DNA from: Candidatus Zixiibacteriota bacterium
GTDB taxonomy: Bacteria; Zixibacteria; MSB-5A5; UBA10806
NCBI GenBank assembly: GCA_024641335.1
Contig: JAHEDG010000017.1
Span: 1 to 54,849, forward strand
Reading direction: 5' to 3'
Length of the DNA: 54,849 nt
Every line of letters begins with the position of its first letter. Within the stretch, counting starts at the first letter, position 1. Made by a program: the position numbers and the translations under genes. The notes beneath the pieces are model-generated. The model was given only the letters and a program-made list of their open reading frames with translations, was not told the origin of the DNA and searched no databases. Positions 9,458 to 18,543 of this stretch are shown here, one piece after another.

Positions 9458-10294
9458 ATGGAATCAATATCCTTCTGGGGATTAATAAAAGCGGTCTTTT
9501 TTGCGGCCGGGGCGGTTTATATCGCCCTGGCTCTTTTATTGGCGATATTTCAATCGAGGATGATATATTATCCCACTTACAGTATCGACTCGACACCTCG
9601 TCAAATCGGTCTCGGTTATGATGATGTCGATTTTGTCTCTGATGACGGTATCAGGCTCAACGGTTGGTTTATTCCCGCTGAAAATAGAATCGGCGTATTG
9701 CTCTTTTGCCACGGCAACGCCGGCAATATATCTCATCGACTGGAATCTATAAAAATATTCCACGATCTCGGGTTGTCTGTCTTCATATTCGATTATAGAG
9801 GTTATGGCCTAAGCGAAGGCGATCCGTCGGAGAATGGAACCTACCGCGATGTCGAGGCGGCCTGGAATCACCTGACCGAAATAAGTATGATAGATCCATC
9901 GGAGATCATAGTATTCGGCAGATCCTTAGGCGGATCGATCGCCGCTTATATCGCCAAAGAGCAAAACCCCGGCGCCTTGATACTGGAATCGGCCATGACC
10001 TCCGTCCCCGATATCGCGGCCGGGATGTATCCGTTTTTACCGGTGAGATTGCTGGCCAGATTTGAATATAATACGATAGATTATATCCGCGAGATCTCCT
10101 GCCCGGTACTGGTTATCCACTCCCCGGATGACGAGATCATACCGTATGAGAATGGACAGAAGCTGTTCGCCGCCGCCAATGAGCCAAAGCTATTTTTGGA
10201 ATTAACTGGCGGGCATAACGAGGGGTTCTTGCTGGCTGCGAAGGAGTATAAGGATGGTCTGCGAGAGTTTATCGGAAAAATTCTACAAGAATAA
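9458..10294 (+). CDS. Membrane-anchored alpha/beta hydrolase (Bem46-like)
   Basis: I chose the ATG at 9458 because AAGGGA lies about 10 bases upstream and the protein then starts with a hydrophobic anchor (about residues 8-30). Earlier in-frame starts at 9437 and 9389 are possible. The hydrolase core shows the HGNAGN oxyanion segment, the nucleophile Ser in GRSLGGS, Asp in HSPDDEIIP and His in GGHNEG, all typical of the Bem46/YqkD group of serine hydrolases. The substrate is not known. It begins 26 bases after the receptor gene and may belong to the same operon. Confidence 0.88.
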   Translation: MESISFWGLIKAVFFAAGAVYIALALLLAIFQSRMIYYPTYSIDSTPRQIGLGYDDVDFVSDDGIRLNGWFIPAENRIGVLLFCHGNAGNISHRLESIKIFHDLGLSVFIFDYRGYGLSEGDPSENGTYRDVEAAWNHLTEISMIDPSEIIVFGRSLGGSIAAYIAKEQNPGALILESAMTSVPDIAAGMYPFLPVRLLARFEYNTIDYIREISCPVLVIHSPDDEIIPYENGQKLFAAANEPKLFLELTGGHNEGFLLAAKEYKDGLREFIGKILQE

Positions 10295-10349
10295 ATTGAC
10301 GAAATATCAGATCCTCGACCGCCAGGAGGGAACAATCGCCTTACCGGCT

Positions 10350-10396
10350 ATTGCGAGTACCCCCGCGCTGATAGCGCGGGGGAGTTAAGCAATCGA
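10350..10396. repeat. REP-like palindrome, copy 1
   Basis: ATTGCGAGTA and TTAAGCAATCGA flank a perfect 10-bp hairpin (CCCCCGCGCT at 10360-10369 with AGCGCGGGGG at 10373-10382). The ends match the widespread bacterial interspersed palindrome with ATTGC...GCAAT ends. It lies in inverted orientation to the copy at 10457. Between two convergent genes it could also act as a terminator. Confidence 0.6.
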
Positions 10397-10456
10397 TAAA
10401 CGATATTTTCAAAACATATTTATAGAAACCGAATATTTCCCATAATAATAGCCAGA

Positions 10457-10499
10457 TCGATTGCTTTATTGTCCCGTAAAACGGGACTACTCGCAATCA
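10457..10499. repeat. REP-like palindrome, copy 2 (inverted)
   Basis: The end boxes match those of copy 1 in opposite orientation (GATTGCTTTATT ... TACTCGCAATC) around a different 7-bp hairpin, GTCCCGT with ACGGGAC. The end boxes are conserved and the core differs, as in REP/BIME families. It lies just downstream of the phoU stop. Confidence 0.6.
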
Positions 10500-10521
10500 A
10501 ATGTCATGACAGCCAAGCCTG

Positions 10522-11193
10522 CTATATCGATCCCCCGATTGCTCCGCCATGTCTGACAATATCCCCCTCGATCATGTAGATAACATCCTCGGCGATATTG
10601 GTTGTCGAATCCGCGATCCGTTCCAGATGCCTCGAAATGCTGAGGTGGGTGATATACACGGTAATCTTCTCAGGCTCTTCGACAATCCGTTCCTTGACCC
10701 AGTCGTAAATCTCCCGATTGATCTCATCGACAATATCGTCGGCGACCATCACTTCCCGGGCCAGATCGGCATCCATAGTCACCAGCGCCTGAATGCATTT
10801 TTTCAACATCTCCTTGGCTTTCTCGGTCATCTCGGGAAACCTGGAAGCGCAGGGGATTTTGGGTTTATCGGCGATGATCTTAACCCGTTCTGCTATATTG
10901 ACCGCCAGATCGGCGATTCGTTCGAGATCATTGTTGATTTTCAGAACGGCTATGATAAACCTAAGATCGATAGCCACCGGCTGATGAAGAGCCAGAGTTT
11001 TAAGGCAATCTTCTTCGATCTCCACCTCGAACCGGTCGATCTCGATATCCTCTTTTATTATCCGATCGGCCAGAGCTGTATCGAGAGTATCAACCGCCTT
11101 GAGAGCGCACTTGACATCTTCCTCCACCTTTTCGGAAAGCAGTAATATTTTCGATTTCAGTTTTTCGATCTCTTTCTTCAAATGAACCGGCAT
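10522..11193 (-). CDS. phoU: Phosphate signalling protein PhoU
   Basis: This 223-residue all-helical protein consists of two PhoU repeats (about 8-105 and 115-210) with the metal-binding type motifs DLERIADLAVNIAE and HLERIADSTTNIAED. In the family PhoU couples the Pst transporter to the PhoR kinase, so that the Pho response is shut off when phosphate is plentiful. It is the last gene of the phoB-phoR-pstSCAB-phoU block, 10 bases after pstB. Length and motifs are normal. Confidence 0.95.
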   Translation of the reverse strand: MPVHLKKEIEKLKSKILLLSEKVEEDVKCALKAVDTLDTALADRIIKEDIEIDRFEVEIEEDCLKTLALHQPVAIDLRFIIAVLKINNDLERIADLAVNIAERVKIIADKPKIPCASRFPEMTEKAKEMLKKCIQALVTMDADLAREVMVADDIVDEINREIYDWVKERIVEEPEKITVYITHLSISRHLERIADSTTNIAEDVIYMIEGDIVRHGGAIGGSI

Positions 11194-11203
11194 AAATCTC
11201 TCC

Positions 11204-11968
11204 TTAACCGAAACGCCCGGTGATATAGTCTTCGGTCTGTTTCTTTATTGGTTTGGTAAAGATCTGCTTGGTGGCCCCGAATTCCACTAACTCTCCCTCG
11301 TAGAAAAAGGCTGTGAAATCGGAAACCCGGGCTGCCTGCTGCATATTATGGGTCACGATTATTATCGTATACCGTTCCCGCAATTCCGCGATCAGATCCT
11401 CGATACGGGCGGTTGATTTGGGGTCCAGAGCGGAAGCCGGTTCGTCCATAAGCAGTATCCGCGGATCGACCGCCAGCGCTCTGGCGATACAAAGCCTCTG
11501 CTGCTGCCCGCCGGAAAGATCCAGGGCATTTTTATCGAGCCTGTCCTTGACCTCGTTCCATAATCCGGCCCGAATCAGACTTCGCTCCACAATCTCATTA
11601 TATGAGGATTTATCAAAACCGTGGATTCGAGGTCCGTAGGCGATATTCTCGAATATCGATTTAGGAAACGGATTCGATTTCTGAAAAACCATTCCTACTT
11701 TCCTGCGCAAGGCGACAACATCGATATCACCCCGATAAATATCCTGATTATCAATATAAACCTCACCTTCAACCCTGGTGCCGTCAATAATATCGTTCAT
11801 CCGGTTTAAGGTTCGCAGGAATGTCGATTTGCCGCATCCGGACGGTCCAATCAACGCGGTGGCCTGTCCGGGAGTAATATTTATACTGATTCCGTGCAAC
11901 GCTTTTACAGCGCCGTAATAGAAATCCAAATTAATGGTTTTGACAATAGAACTGTTTTCGCCTACCAC
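11204..11968 (-). CDS. pstB: Phosphate ABC transporter ATP-binding protein PstB
   Basis: This 254-residue ATPase powers high-affinity phosphate uptake. It has Walker [10 protein letters not shown] (about 40-48), the Q-loop VFQKSNPFP, the ABC signature [15 protein letters not shown] and Walker [14 protein letters not shown], then the switch His in VTHNMQQA. The Gly-Cys-Gly in Walker A and the NPFP segment are typical of PstB. The start overlaps the end of pstA by 7 bases, which suggests translational coupling. Confidence 0.96.
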   Translation of the reverse strand: MVGENSSIVKTINLDFYYGAVKALHGISINITPGQATALIGPSGCGKSTFLRTLNRMNDIIDGTRVEGEVYIDNQDIYRGDIDVVALRRKVGMVFQKSNPFPKSIFENIAYGPRIHGFDKSSYNEIVERSLIRAGLWNEVKDRLDKNALDLSGGQQQRLCIARALAVDPRILLMDEPASALDPKSTARIEDLIAELRERYTIIIVTHNMQQAARVSDFTAFFYEGELVEFGATKQIFTKPIKKQTEDYITGRFG

Positions 11969-12813
11969 CGGTATTTTTTCCTCACTCTGTTGCGAAAGAT
12001 AATAGCGAACATGTTCAATCCCAACACTAAGGCGATCAGCACCAACGCCGTGCCGTACTGCATGGGACGAACCTCATCCGCGTTGGGCATCTGTGTCGCC
12101 AACACATATAAATGATAAGGCAGTGCCATAACCTGATCGAATATCGATCTCGGAAGCTTGGGCAGATAAAAAGCTGCGACTGTAAGTAGTATCGGAGCCG
12201 TCTCCCCGGCGGCCCTGCCTATGCCCAGGATCGATCCTGTCAGCATACCGGAAACCGAATACGGTAATACATTTCTACGAATAGTCTCCCATTTCGTCGC
12301 TCCCAAGGCGAGACTGCCTTCCCGCAACGCTTGCGGCACCGCCTTCAAAGCCTCCTCGCTGGATACGATAATGGTCGGCAATATCATGCAGGCCAGTGTC
12401 AGGCTTCCGGCCAGTATGGACGCTCCCATCTTAAGAAACAGGACGAACAATCCCAATCCAAAAAGCCCGAAAACAATCGACGGCACACCGGCGAGAGTGA
12501 TTATCGCCAGTCTTATGAAATATGTAAATCTCCCCGATCTGGCATATTCCGAGAGATAAATCGCGCTGGCCATCCCTAAGGGAAGAGCTACGATTATCGT
12601 ACCTGTCACCAGCAGCAATGTCCCCGCGATAGCCGGAAGAATTCCCCCCTCGGCGCCGCTACGGCGTGGAAATCCCGTGAGGAATTCCCAGCTTATTGTC
12701 GGCAGTCCGTGCCAGGCGATATCTATAATAATGTAAGCGATAACCGCCAGCATCGAGTAGGTGACAATCCTCATTACCCAGTGAATCGATGTTTCCAGTT
12801 TCCTGCCGGGCAT
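11962..12813 (-). CDS. pstA: Phosphate ABC transporter permease PstA
   Basis: This 283-residue inner-membrane protein has about six membrane helices. It carries the BPD permease signature of the PstA type ([22 protein letters not shown], about 165-190), which contacts the ATPase PstB. With PstC it forms the phosphate channel. It overlaps pstC by one base and pstB by seven, consistent with a single message. The N-terminal helix starts near residue 14. Confidence 0.95.
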   Translation of the reverse strand: MPGRKLETSIHWVMRIVTYSMLAVIAYIIIDIAWHGLPTISWEFLTGFPRRSGAEGGILPAIAGTLLLVTGTIIVALPLGMASAIYLSEYARSGRFTYFIRLAIITLAGVPSIVFGLFGLGLFVLFLKMGASILAGSLTLACMILPTIIVSSEEALKAVPQALREGSLALGATKWETIRRNVLPYSVSGMLTGSILGIGRAAGETAPILLTVAAFYLPKLPRSIFDQVMALPYHLYVLATQMPNADEVRPMQYGTALVLIALVLGLNMFAIIFRNRVRKKYRW

Positions 12814-13688
12814 TAGTTCATCCTGTACTTTTTTAATACTCTCATGGCAACCATATTCAATCCGAAGGTGACAATCAAGAGAATGATCCCGATCCAGAAG
12901 AGGGCGCTGTAATGAGCGCTACCGAAAGGTACCTCCCCCATCTCGGCCGCAATTGTCGCGGTCATCGTCCTGACCGATTCAAATGGAGACATCGTAATTA
13001 TAGCCGCGTTGCCCGTTACCATCAATACCGCCATTGTTTCGCCGATGACTCGTCCCATACCTAACATGACAGCGGCAATTATGCCGGAAAGGGCCGCGGG
13101 AACTGTCACTTTCCAGGTCGTCTGAAGTTTACTTGCTCCCAGGGCCAGCGACGCTTCTTTAAAAGATCGGGGAACACCGCGGATAGCGTCTTCCGAAATC
13201 GAGATGATTGTCGGAATAGCCATCAGGGCCAAAAGCAACGCTCCCGTAAGAGCGGTCAAACCCGAGGATAAATGAAAGACACTTTTGGTAACCGGCCCGA
13301 TGACCATCAATCCGAAAAAACCGAGGACAACTGACGGTATTCCAGCCAAAATCTCAATGAACGGCTTGAAGAGTTCCCGCTCGAATCCACTGCCGATTTC
13401 GGAGATATAAACGGCCCCGCAAACCCCGATTGGAAGCGATATCAATGTAGCAAGAAACGTGATCAGCAATGATCCTGTTAAAAGTGGATATATACCGTAA
13501 GATTCCTTGATAAAAGAAACCGGAGCCCATTTTGATCCTAAAAGCTGGAAGAGCCCGGGATCTTTAATGAATGGAAACCCCTCCTTTCCCAGAAACACGA
13601 AGATCAGCATAACGATTATTATACTGATCGACGCGCTTCCCGCAATCAAGATCCTTACGGCACTCTCTTTTATCCGTAGTTTTTTCAT
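12813..13688 (-). CDS. pstC: Phosphate ABC transporter permease PstC
   Basis: This 291-residue inner-membrane protein has about six membrane helices and the EAA-type loop EDAIRGVPRSFKEASLALGASK (about 185-207). It pairs with PstA. Its ATG follows the pstS stop codon directly, and its stop overlaps the pstA start by one base. The order S-C-A-B-phoU is the standard one. Confidence 0.95.
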   Translation of the reverse strand: MKKLRIKESAVRILIAGSASISIIIVMLIFVFLGKEGFPFIKDPGLFQLLGSKWAPVSFIKESYGIYPLLTGSLLITFLATLISLPIGVCGAVYISEIGSGFERELFKPFIEILAGIPSVVLGFFGLMVIGPVTKSVFHLSSGLTALTGALLLALMAIPTIISISEDAIRGVPRSFKEASLALGASKLQTTWKVTVPAALSGIIAAVMLGMGRVIGETMAVLMVTGNAAIITMSPFESVRTMTATIAAEMGEVPFGSAHYSALFWIGIILLIVTFGLNMVAMRVLKKYRMN

Positions 13689-14555
13689 CTATTTGGCTAT
13701 CGAGATGTACCCTGTCTCCCGTACGATTTTCTGGCCCGCGCTGCCCAGGCAATAATCTATGAAAATTTTTACTCTGCCGGTTGGTTCCCCATTTGTGTAG
13801 AGATAAAGAGGCCGGGATATCGAATATTCTCCAGACTTAACCGTAGCTTCCGAAGGCACAATTGCCTTACCGCCATCGCTGACCGCCAAAGGCTTAACCT
13901 TATCCCCGGCATCTGTGGCGTACCCTAATCCGACATACCCGATAGACCACTTATCCTCGACCGTGGCGTTAATAATAGCCGACGTTGCCGGCATCAAACG
14001 AGCCTTGGGGGTGTAATCGTTCATTTTTAAGACATGCTCCTGGAAGAATACAAAGGTACCAGAACTCGATTCTCTGGAAAGAACGATGATCTCGTGGTCG
14101 GGGCCGCCGACCTGTTTCCAATTTGTGTAAGCGCCGGTGTAAATCTTGCCGATCTGCTCGATACTGAGCGAGTTGATCGGATTGACCGGATTGACCACCA
14201 CAGCGATTCCATCGCGGGCCACTACTATTTCCCTGGGCTTGATATTTTTCGCCGCGGCGAGTTTGAGTTCTTTATCCTTGATCGATCTGGAGGCCGCGCA
14301 AATATCAGTAGTACCGTTTAGCAGAGCCGCGATTCCGGTTCCGGAACCGCCGCCGGTGACCGAGATTTCCGCTTTGGGATTGGTTTTCATGTAATCCTCG
14401 GCCCAGGTACTAACCAGGTGAACCATGGTATCGGAACCCTTGATTATAATGTAGTTGCTGTCTCCGGCAACAACCTTTCCCGCTCCGAAAACGAATGCGG
14501 CCATAATCCCGACAATCGCGATTTCCGCCGCTATTTTGATTTTCAGCAATTTCAT
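13689..14555 (-). CDS. pstS: Periplasmic phosphate-binding protein PstS
   Basis: This 288-residue protein has a signal peptide (about 1-30, ending VVAGD) and a PBP-like fold. Phosphate-binding motifs are visible: KGSDTMVHL near the N-terminus, TGGGSGTGIAALLNGTTDICAASRS, and SRESSSGTF in the middle. It delivers phosphate to PstCA in the periplasm. The Cys of a lipobox is absent, so it is probably soluble. A tandem Pho-box-like site and a -10-like TAAATA lie just upstream, so transcription probably restarts here under PhoB control. Confidence 0.95.
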   Translation of the reverse strand: MKLLKIKIAAEIAIVGIMAAFVFGAGKVVAGDSNYIIIKGSDTMVHLVSTWAEDYMKTNPKAEISVTGGGSGTGIAALLNGTTDICAASRSIKDKELKLAAAKNIKPREIVVARDGIAVVVNPVNPINSLSIEQIGKIYTGAYTNWKQVGGPDHEIIVLSRESSSGTFVFFQEHVLKMNDYTPKARLMPATSAIINATVEDKWSIGYVGLGYATDAGDKVKPLAVSDGGKAIVPSEATVKSGEYSISRPLYLYTNGEPTGRVKIFIDYCLGSAGQKIVRETGYISIAK

Positions 14556-14607
14556 TTTTTCTCCTTAGTTTGATTATTCGATCTCTCTGCCTTATTTACA
14601 ATTATTT

Positions 14608-14635
14608 TGTTAGACTTGTGTTAGGAAAGCGTGAG
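14608..14635 (-). promoter_or_regulatory. Tandem Pho-box-like site upstream of pstS
   Basis: On the minus strand CTCACG, CTAACA and CTAACA recur with an exact 11-base period (14630-14635, 14619-14624, 14608-14613). PhoB/PhoP family regulators bind direct repeats of this period. A -10-like TAAATA (14593-14598) starts 9 bases after the last repeat, the spacing expected when the activator replaces the -35 contact. The binding itself is inferred. Confidence 0.6.
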
Positions 14636-14848
14636 ATTATTGTATTTATCGAATCTGGCTTCTGTTGTCACCAGCTTAAAATTTCACCAGAGTATTAAAA
14701 AATCCCCATTTTCCTCCTTTCCGGGCCTCCATTTTTAAAGATCCTCCAGATTATTGTTTAATCCCCCCAGAGGTAATCATGGGTGAATTAACTATGAAAA
14801 TATTAGGTTATGATTAGCGCCGGATTAGTTTAATGTAAGGTCCGAAGC

Positions 14849-16624
14849 TTATATTAGTGGAATAAAAATAGAAAATTCGCTTCCCCGGCCGGGTTCGCTT
14901 TTCACGGTCACATAACCGTTGTGTGCTTGCGCTATATGCTTTACGATAGCCAATCCCAGGCCGGTTCCGCCCAGCCTTCGGCTTCGGGCCGTATCCGCTC
15001 TGTAAAACCTCTCGAACAACCGAGGCAAATGACGTCTTTCAATTCCGCGGCCCTGGTCGGAAATCGCGATTTCTATTTCAGAATCGGATTTGATAATCTT
15101 TACTTCAATATCTTTTCCCGGGTCGCTGTAGTTAATGGCGTTATCGATTAGGTTGGATACCGCCTGCTCGATAAGAGAAGCATTTATATTTATTCGAAAA
15201 TCGTCGTCAGGCACGTAACCGATATCTATCTTTTTCTCCTCCGCCTTGATCCTTAGTGGCCCGATCGCCGATTCGATCACCTCACTCAAAACAACTTCTT
15301 CCCTCGTTATTCTATTATGATCGGCATTCTGCTCTATTCGGGAAAGGCTCAAAAGATCATCGATTATGGCGTTCAATCTGTCGGTATGGCGAGATATAAT
15401 CTGCATAAAATTCAACGCCTGCGCCTTATCGTCTATGGCTCCATCCCGCAATGTTTCCACAAAACCCTTGATAGCGGTTATAGGAGTCTTGAGTTCGTGG
15501 GATACATTGGCCGCGAATTCGCGACGGATATTTTCCAATCTCAGAATATTTGTGATATCGTTCAAAACAAGCAGCCCGCCGATTTTTCTTCCTTTTTCAT
15601 CTCTTAGTATCGCGCCCCTGGCTTGCAGAATAATTTCTTCTTTTCCCCCGAATGGTATCTCTTCTTCTATGCCGACCTCGGACTCCAGGATCCGTTCGGC
15701 GAATCGATGAACGTGGATATTTCTGGCGATTTCCTGAATGGTCAGCCCATCAACTTCGATACCACTCATATCGAAAATTGCCGCCGCCGCCCGGTTCATA
15801 GTTAAAACACGCATTTCAAGATCCATCGCGATTACGCCTTCTCTCATGCTGGAAAGTATAGCATCGGTCTCCTCCCGTTGACGGACAATCGCCTTTATCC
15901 GTTCATCGAGCTGGGCAGCCATATTATTCATCGATTCGGCCAGGACCCGGGTTTCGTAATAGTCGGATAAATACAATTTCTGATCGAACTCTCCACGGGC
16001 AAATCGCTCGGCCCCCTTCCTCAGCTCATTTATGGGACGTCTTATTCTCCGGGAAATAAGATAGCTGATCAGGGCCAGAAATAACGCGGCCAAAATTCCA
16101 CCGAGTGTGATTTTCCAATAAATTGCCCCCAGCACTTCCCTTATTGAAACCAGCGGAAGGGAAACTCGTACCACAGCGGCGATTTGATTTTCGTCTCGCA
16201 AAGGGACCGCGACATACATCATATCTTCACGGAGCGTAAAACTATATCTTATGCTGCTTCCTATTTCCCCCTTGAGCGCCTCTATTACTTCCGGTCGATC
16301 GGCGTGGTTGTCCATTTTCGAGGGCTCCTCATCGGAATCGCCAATTACCTTTCCCGACGGCAGTATCAGTGTAACCCGCGTCGATATCTTGCGACCCGTC
16401 GTTTTGCATATACTATCAAGGGCCGTCTCCGATTCACTGGCTATCATCGACGAAAATTGATCGTCCAGTAATCGCGCTCTGACAAGCAAATTGGCGAAAG
16501 TGCTTTCTATATATATTTTTTTTAGCGAATAAGAAAAATATACGCTGATTATCAACAGCGAGACTATACCTACAAGAAGAAAAGGCACAAATAGATACCA
16601 GATTAGTCGTCTTTCGCGCATCAT
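14849..16624 (-). CDS. phoR: Phosphate-responsive sensor histidine kinase PhoR
   Basis: The protein has 591 residues. A membrane helix (about 8-30), a sensor domain outside the membrane (about 35-165), a second helix (about 168-190) and a HAMP linker (IRRPINELRKGAERFARGEF) come first. A PAS domain (about 250-355) follows, then HisKA with phosphoacceptor in NVSHELKTPI, and HATPase_c with NLIDNAINYSDPG, DQGRGIERRHLPRLFERFYR and GGTGLGLAIVKHI. The layout is that of PhoR-type kinases with a sensor domain. The start overlaps the end of phoB by 4 bases. Neighbouring pst genes support a role in phosphate signalling. Confidence 0.93.
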   Translation of the reverse strand: MMRERRLIWYLFVPFLLVGIVSLLIISVYFSYSLKKIYIESTFANLLVRARLLDDQFSSMIASESETALDSICKTTGRKISTRVTLILPSGKVIGDSDEEPSKMDNHADRPEVIEALKGEIGSSIRYSFTLREDMMYVAVPLRDENQIAAVVRVSLPLVSIREVLGAIYWKITLGGILAALFLALISYLISRRIRRPINELRKGAERFARGEFDQKLYLSDYYETRVLAESMNNMAAQLDERIKAIVRQREETDAILSSMREGVIAMDLEMRVLTMNRAAAAIFDMSGIEVDGLTIQEIARNIHVHRFAERILESEVGIEEEIPFGGKEEIILQARGAILRDEKGRKIGGLLVLNDITNILRLENIRREFAANVSHELKTPITAIKGFVETLRDGAIDDKAQALNFMQIISRHTDRLNAIIDDLLSLSRIEQNADHNRITREEVVLSEVIESAIGPLRIKAEEKKIDIGYVPDDDFRININASLIEQAVSNLIDNAINYSDPGKDIEVKIIKSDSEIEIAISDQGRGIERRHLPRLFERFYRADTARSRRLGGTGLGLAIVKHIAQAHNGYVTVKSEPGRGSEFSIFIPLI

Positions 16625-17310
16625 TCCTCTTTCATTCTGTACCCTATACCCCGCACTGTTTCGATCCTGGCCCCGGTCTGACCTAATTTCTTGCGCAATC
16701 CGACTATTTGAACGTCAACGGATCTGTCGGTTACGGGGTAATCATCGCCACGGACCGCGTTAACGATCTGGCTGCGGGAAAAAACCCATCCAGGCCGTCG
16801 AGCCAGATAATGCAGCAGTGAAAACTCGGTCGCTGTTAACGACACCGGATGACCATCGGACAATACCTCGAAACGTCCGGGATCGACTACGATATTCCCC
16901 AGATCGATTTTATCCTGATCACCGGGCAATTTGACCGAAATTCTCCGTAATACAGCTTTGATTCTGGCCAACAGAACCCGAGGAGAGAACGGCTTGGAAA
17001 TAAAATCGTCGGCCCCGAGTTCGAGCCCGGCCACAATATCGGCCTCCTCTCCCCTGGCTGTCACCATTATAATAGGAATAGCCTCGGTACTTTCATTTCT
17101 TTTCAGAATCCTGCATAATTCGAGACCGTCAAGATCGGGAAGCATCAGATCGAGCAAAATCAGGCTCGGACGCGATTTTTTGGCAATGGATAATCCCTTT
17201 TCCCCGGATTTCGAGGCAACAACCTGATATCCCTCTTTTTCCAGATTATATCTGATAAGCTCTATTACGTCCTCTTCGTCCTCGATAATTAGAATATTTT
17301 GCTTTGGCAA
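16621..17310 (-). CDS. phoB: Phosphate regulon response regulator PhoB
   Basis: This 229-residue OmpR-family regulator has a receiver domain (1-120, phosphoacceptor D54 in LILLDLMLPD, K in FISKPFSP) and a winged-helix DNA-binding domain (about 130-228; LTATEFSLLHYLARRPGWVF). The start is a TTG, supported by an AGGAGG site about 7 bases upstream. Its stop overlaps the phoR start. It probably binds the Pho-box-like repeats before pstS. Confidence 0.93.
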   Translation of the reverse strand: MPKQNILIIEDEEDVIELIRYNLEKEGYQVVASKSGEKGLSIAKKSRPSLILLDLMLPDLDGLELCRILKRNESTEAIPIIMVTARGEEADIVAGLELGADDFISKPFSPRVLLARIKAVLRRISVKLPGDQDKIDLGNIVVDPGRFEVLSDGHPVSLTATEFSLLHYLARRPGWVFSRSQIVNAVRGDDYPVTDRSVDVQIVGLRKKLGQTGARIETVRGIGYRMKEE

Positions 17311-17426
17311 ATCGATTCCTCCTATATTTCGCTATTCTCATAAATACCGCTTTTTCAATAGATTGGCAAGCCCGATCCCGAAATCTTGCGGACGTATATC
17401 CGAAGATGCCATCCTGTAAATACCCT

Positions 17427-17455
17427 TTGACAAATGAGCGAATCGCTGGTATGTG
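17427..17455 (+). promoter_or_regulatory. Predicted sigma70-type promoter of the mscS gene
   Basis: TTGACA (17427-17432) is followed after 17 bases by TATGTG (17450-17455). The -35 box is perfect and the -10 box weak. It lies about 50 bases before the mscS start codon. Confidence 0.5.
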
Positions 17456-17503
17456 AAAACTGATATAGATTGAATTCTAAAAATCTTTGAAAGGAACCTC
17501 TAG

Positions 17504-18388
17504 TTGGATTCTTCCGCTGGTATCCGGGATCTGTTAAAATTAATGTGGGAAGCCATGGAGTTCAAGTTGTTCGAAATCAACCAAACTCCGGTTACTGTTT
17601 CCTCGCTGGCCATGTTTTTCCTTATATTGTTTATCTTCTTTTTTATTTCCCGCTTGTTCAACGCGGGATTGCTCAGGAAAATCCTGATCAAATCGAGTCT
17701 TGAACAGGCAACCCAATATACTATTATCCGCATAGGCCATTATCTGCTGATGATTATCGGCTCCATCGTTGCGTTTCAGTTCGTCGGGATTGACTTAAGC
17801 GGCCTGGCGGTAATCTTTGGTCTGCTTTCGGTGGGAATAGGTTTCGGCCTGCAGAATATCACCTCTAATTTCGTAGCCGGCCTTATTCTGCTTTTCGAAC
17901 GTCCCATTAAGATCGGCGATAGAGTAGTAGTCGGCGAAACCGAGGGAGATGTAATAGCTATTAATATGAGGGCAACGACCATTTTATCGTTGAACAATAT
18001 CGCCATAATAGTACCCAATTCCGAGTTCATTTCTTCCAAGGTGATAAACTGGTCATACGGCGACACAAAGATTCGGATAATAATCGAAGTCGGAGTCTCC
18101 TATGGTTCCGATCTGCAGTTGGTCTTGAAAGCTCTTCGCGAAGTGGCTGATAACAATCCGGCGGTCCTCGGTAATCCAGAGCCGGACGTGCTTCTCGAAA
18201 ATTTCGGAGATTCATCCTGGAATATGAAACTTAGAGTTTGGATCGATCACCCTCAACGGCACCATATTATCCGATCTGAAATCAACTGCGCGATAGTCGA
18301 GAGATTCCGTCAGTACGGTATCGAGATTCCGTTCCCGCAGAGGGATGTACATTTTAAAACGCCGATAACCTTGAATAAACAATCCTGA
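17504..18388 (+). CDS. mscS: MscS-family mechanosensitive channel
   Basis: The protein has 294 residues. I accept the TTG start because AAAGGAA lies 7 bases upstream. Three membrane helices (about 33-52, 73-95 and 100-130) are followed by the pore-lining Gly/Ala-rich segment VGIGFGLQNITSNFVAGLILLFE and the MscS beta domain with RPIKIGDRVVVG. The C-terminal alpha/beta domain makes up the rest. Such channels open when membrane tension rises in osmotic down-shock. Length matches small MscS members. It is divergent from phoB and monocistronic. Confidence 0.93.
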   Translation: MDSSAGIRDLLKLMWEAMEFKLFEINQTPVTVSSLAMFFLILFIFFFISRLFNAGLLRKILIKSSLEQATQYTIIRIGHYLLMIIGSIVAFQFVGIDLSGLAVIFGLLSVGIGFGLQNITSNFVAGLILLFERPIKIGDRVVVGETEGDVIAINMRATTILSLNNIAIIVPNSEFISSKVINWSYGDTKIRIIIEVGVSYGSDLQLVLKALREVADNNPAVLGNPEPDVLLENFGDSSWNMKLRVWIDHPQRHHIIRSEINCAIVERFRQYGIEIPFPQRDVHFKTPITLNKQS

Positions 18389-18419
18389 ATTATAGTTTAT
18401 CAACGGATATCCCACGTTT

Positions 18420-18453
18420 TGTCAGGTCGCACGCCCAGAGCGGGGATCTGATG
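18420..18453. repeat. REP-like palindrome, GTCAGGTCG family
   Basis: GTCAGGTCG and GGGGATCTGA bracket a CGCCC/GGGCG-like core. The same end boxes recur, in inverted orientation with a shorter core, at 20550-20575. The site lies just downstream of mscS. The family assignment rests on these two copies. Confidence 0.4.
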
Positions 18454-18470
18454 GTCAATCGGCATATCTC

Positions 18471-18519
18471 CGGTCGGGTCACACCCTTAATAGAATTCGG
18501 GACTACAATCCGACCGAAC
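18471..18519. repeat. Interspersed palindrome, GGTCGGGTCAC family
   Basis: GGTCGG at the left pairs with CCGACC at the right, around CACCCT...CGGGACTACAATC. A second diverged copy of the same layout is at 21487-21524. It directly follows the other repeat type, so this gap is a repeat cluster. Confidence 0.45.
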
Positions 18520-18543
18520 AAGCGAATTAGAGTCTATAGGCGC

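Noticed and set aside
8949-9596. 215-codon frame antisense to the TonB receptor and hydrolase
   Set aside because: It overlaps two well-supported genes and its product shows no domain.
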